Assembly (NCBI GenBank): GCA_958296165.1
Contig: OY282447.1
Coordinates: 1,612,001 to 1,676,000 of the forward strand
DNA from: an uncultured Pseudomonadales bacterium
Lineage (GTDB): Bacteria; Pseudomonadota; Gammaproteobacteria; Pseudomonadales; Azotimanducaceae
Length of the DNA: 64,000 nt
Direction of reading: 5' to 3'
Every line of letters starts with the position of its first letter. Within the stretch, counting starts at the first letter, position 1. The position numbers were made by a program, and so were the translations under genes. Of this stretch, positions 61,982 to 64,000 are shown piece after piece. The notes beneath the pieces are model-generated. The model was given only the letters and a program-made list of their open reading frames with translations. It did not search any database and was not told the DNA's origin.

Positions 61982-64000
61982 ATGAGACGAAGTGCTTTCG
62001 CGCCCGTTGCGGCGACCCTCGCGGCAACTCTGGCGGGTGCCGGCGCGACCGCCGGCACGTTGACGGGCGACTACGACGAACTTGCGCCCCTCGACGTTCA
62101 CGCCCGCACCAGCGTCGCCGTGGTCGATCGCCTGCGCAATCACCATCTCATCAAGTCCAAACCCCTCGACGACGAAGCATCGAAGGCGATCTTCGACAAA
62201 TACTTGGAGTTTCTGGACCCCAAGCGCATGTTCCTGCTGGCCAGCGACGTGGAGGAGCTAGGCAAATACCGCACCGAGTTCGACGACGCTCTGCGGCATG
62301 GCGACGTGCAGCCGGCCTTCGACATCTACAACGTGTTCCGGCAGCGGGCGCTGGAACGGGTGGAGCACGAAGTGGTGCTGCTGCAGCGCGGCGTTGAGCA
62401 ATTCGACTTCACGCTCGACGAATCCGTGCAGCTCGATCGTGAGAACGCGACTTGGCCAGCGGATCGGGCCGAAGCGGAGAACCTGTGGCGGCTGGCCTTG
62501 AAGAGCCGCGTGCTCGGCGGCAAGCTGGCCGGCGAACCGCTCGACGGCATCGGCGAGACCCTGCAGAAGCGCGTTAAGAACAGCCTGCGGCTGATCCGCC
62601 AAACGCGCAGCGAGGACGTTTTTCAGCTGTTCATCAACGCTTTCGCGCAAACCTACGACAAGCACACGCAATACTTCTCGCCGCGCGACTCCGCCGACTT
62701 CAGCATCCACATGTCGCTCTCCTTGGAGGGCATCGGCGCGGTGCTCGGCACTGCGGACGAGTACACCGTGGTGCACCGCTTGGTGAAGGGCGGCCCGGCC
62801 GACCTTGGCGGCGACTTAAAGCCCACCGATCGCATCATCGCCGTTAGCCAAAGCGCCAACGAGCCGTTCGTGGACATCGTCGGCTGGCGCACCGACGAGG
62901 TGGTGGAGCTGATCCGTGGCCCCAAGGGGTCGCCAGTGCTGCTCAAGGTGATGGCGGCTGAGCCGGGCACGGACACGCGCACCGTCGAGATCGTGCGCGA
63001 CGTCGTGAAGCTTGAGGAGCAAGCGGCCAGCAAGTCTTGGCTGGATTTGCGCCAACGCGATCGCACGCACCGCATCGGCGTCGTCACGGTGCCCACGTTC
63101 TATATCGACTTCAAGGCGCTTCGAGACGGAGACCCCAACTACACCAGCACCACCCGCGACGTCGTTCGGCTGATTGGCGAGCTAAAGGACGATGGCATGG
63201 ACGGACTCATCGTGGATCTGCGCAACAACGGCGGCGGCTCTTTGCAGGAAGCGGTGGAATTGGCGGGCCTGTTCGTGGATTCCGGCCCGGTCGTACAGGT
63301 TTCCAATCCGCGCCGCCGCCCGGACGTGTACCGCGATTCGGACGAATCGGCGGTGTGGAGCGGGCCGCTGGCGGTGATGGTGAACGGCCTGTCCGCGTCG
63401 GCGTCGGAGATCTTCGCCGGCGCGATCCAAGACTACGGGCTCGGCGTGGTGGTGGGCAGCCAGACCTTCGGCAAGGGCACCGTACAGAGCCTGATTCCGC
63501 TGCATCGCGGCGAGCTCAAACTCACCGAGCGTCACTTCTATCGCATCTCCGGCGTCGGCACCGAGCAGCAGGGCGTCGTGCCCGACATCGAGTTCCCGGT
63601 GCCGGAAGGTCGCTTGCGTGATGACCGTGCGGACGACATCGGCACGATCGACAGCCCGTATGCCCAGGTGCCACCCACGTCCTTCAAATCATTCGATCGC
63701 GTCGCGCCGGTGTTGGAGGCATTGCAACTGCGGCATGCCGAGCGTACGCACACGCATCCCGAGTTCGCCTATCTGCGCGCCCGCAAGGAGCGCGTAGAAC
63801 GCGTGCAACGCCGCACCGATCTGTCGCTGCAGGAGGAAGCGCGGCTGGCCGAAAAGGAAGCGGACGACAACTGGTTTCTGGAAGTGGAAAACGCGCGCCT
63901 CCTCGCCAAGGGCGAGACGCCGGTAGCCAGCATCGACGAACTGAACGAGCGCCGCGAAGCGGAATCGTTCGACGAACCGGCGCCGGAGGACGATGCCTTG
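61982..64000 (+). CDS. prc: tail-specific protease Prc (C-terminal processing protease), 3' partial
   Basis: Periplasmic S41 protease. 673 residues are visible, running off the right edge. A signal peptide (SAFAPVAATLAATLAGAGAT) is followed by the N-terminal Prc domain (FLDPKRMFLLASDVEELGKY), a PDZ domain at about 240-335 (SLEGIGAVLGTADEYTVVHR, GPADLGGDLKPTDRIIAVSQ), and the catalytic core DGLIVDLRNNGGGSLQEAVE, LSASASEIFAGAIQDYG (Ser near 473) and FGKGTVQSLIPL (Lys near 498), spaced as in E. coli Prc. An in-frame ATG at 61970 is an alternative start. Confidence 0.95.
   Translation, partial: MRRSAFAPVAATLAATLAGAGATAGTLTGDYDELAPLDVHARTSVAVVDRLRNHHLIKSKPLDDEASKAIFDKYLEFLDPKRMFLLASDVEELGKYRTEFDDALRHGDVQPAFDIYNVFRQRALERVEHEVVLLQRGVEQFDFTLDESVQLDRENATWPADRAEAENLWRLALKSRVLGGKLAGEPLDGIGETLQKRVKNSLRLIRQTRSEDVFQLFINAFAQTYDKHTQYFSPRDSADFSIHMSLSLEGIGAVLGTADEYTVVHRLVKGGPADLGGDLKPTDRIIAVSQSANEPFVDIVGWRTDEVVELIRGPKGSPVLLKVMAAEPGTDTRTVEIVRDVVKLEEQAASKSWLDLRQRDRTHRIGVVTVPTFYIDFKALRDGDPNYTSTTRDVVRLIGELKDDGMDGLIVDLRNNGGGSLQEAVELAGLFVDSGPVVQVSNPRRRPDVYRDSDESAVWSGPLAVMVNGLSASASEIFAGAIQDYGLGVVVGSQTFGKGTVQSLIPLHRGELKLTERHFYRISGVGTEQQGVVPDIEFPVPEGRLRDDRADDIGTIDSPYAQVPPTSFKSFDRVAPVLEALQLRHAERTHTHPEFAYLRARKERVERVQRRTDLSLQEEARLAEKEADDNWFLEVENARLLAKGETPVASIDELNERREAESFDEPAPEDDAL

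Overview
The window is a high-GC, densely packed bacterial chromosome segment that reads as a gammaproteobacterium, probably uncultured and marine or host-associated (the habitat is inference). Evidence: GyrB carries the extra C-terminal insert of Gram-negative gyrases, YidC has the large periplasmic domain, and the gene neighbourhoods dprA|def-fmt-trkA-trkH, rpmH-rnpA-yidD-yidC-mnmE-mnmG-rsmG-parA-parB, tRNA-Gln-rplY-pth-ychF and hisB/hisA beside mutY-yggX are gammaproteobacterial. Two features are unusual for that class: mevalonate-pathway enzymes and a complete coenzyme F420 biosynthesis set.

Layout. 1-4.2 kb: the 3' part of a fused HMG-CoA reductase/mevalonate kinase gene runs convergently into an accessory run (ankyrin protein, frameshifted HEPN protein, VOC protein, PhyH dioxygenase). 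4.3-11.3 kb: dprA, def, fmt, an archaeal-type (COG2521-like) methyltransferase lying inverted where rsmB usually sits, trkA, trkH and an acyltransferase. 11.4-20 kb: gyrB, a decayed membrane glycosyltransferase pseudogene, then recF, dnaN and dnaA. Two parS sites lie inside recF. 20.0-20.5 kb: probable replication origin with a DnaA box and an AT-rich stretch. 20.5-28.6 kb: rpmH through parB. 28.7-33.2 kb: accessory zone with an HNH nuclease, a second PhyH dioxygenase, an orphan Phd antitoxin bounded by a 56-bp repeat of the PhyH 3' end, and a two-gene AAA ATPase/PD-(D/E)XK-like module. 33.2-37.4 kb: F0 synthase fbiC overlapping an NhaC-family antiporter. 37.5-45.6 kb: a four-gene envelope operon (giant TonB receptor, Q/P-rich exported protein, TPR lipoprotein, CRTAC1/ASPIC-UnbV protein). 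45.8-48.8 kb: npdG-cofE-cofD-cofC. 49-64 kb: tRNA-Gln, rplY, pth, ychF, hisA, hisB, mutY, yggX, purT, yaaA, terC, lepB, an FKBP lipoprotein and the start of the tail-specific protease prc.

How the genes work together. FbiC makes F0; CofC, CofD and CofE build and glutamylate F420; NpdG exchanges hydride between F420H2 and NADP+, so the two loci together make and use the cofactor. The mevalonate fusion, and the absence of ispE from its usual place next to tRNA-Gln, suggest isoprenoids come from mevalonate rather than MEP. ParA, ParB, parS, DnaA and the dnaA-rpmH gap form the origin and segregation core. The accessory islands flank this core, and several gene 3' ends carry short duplications.
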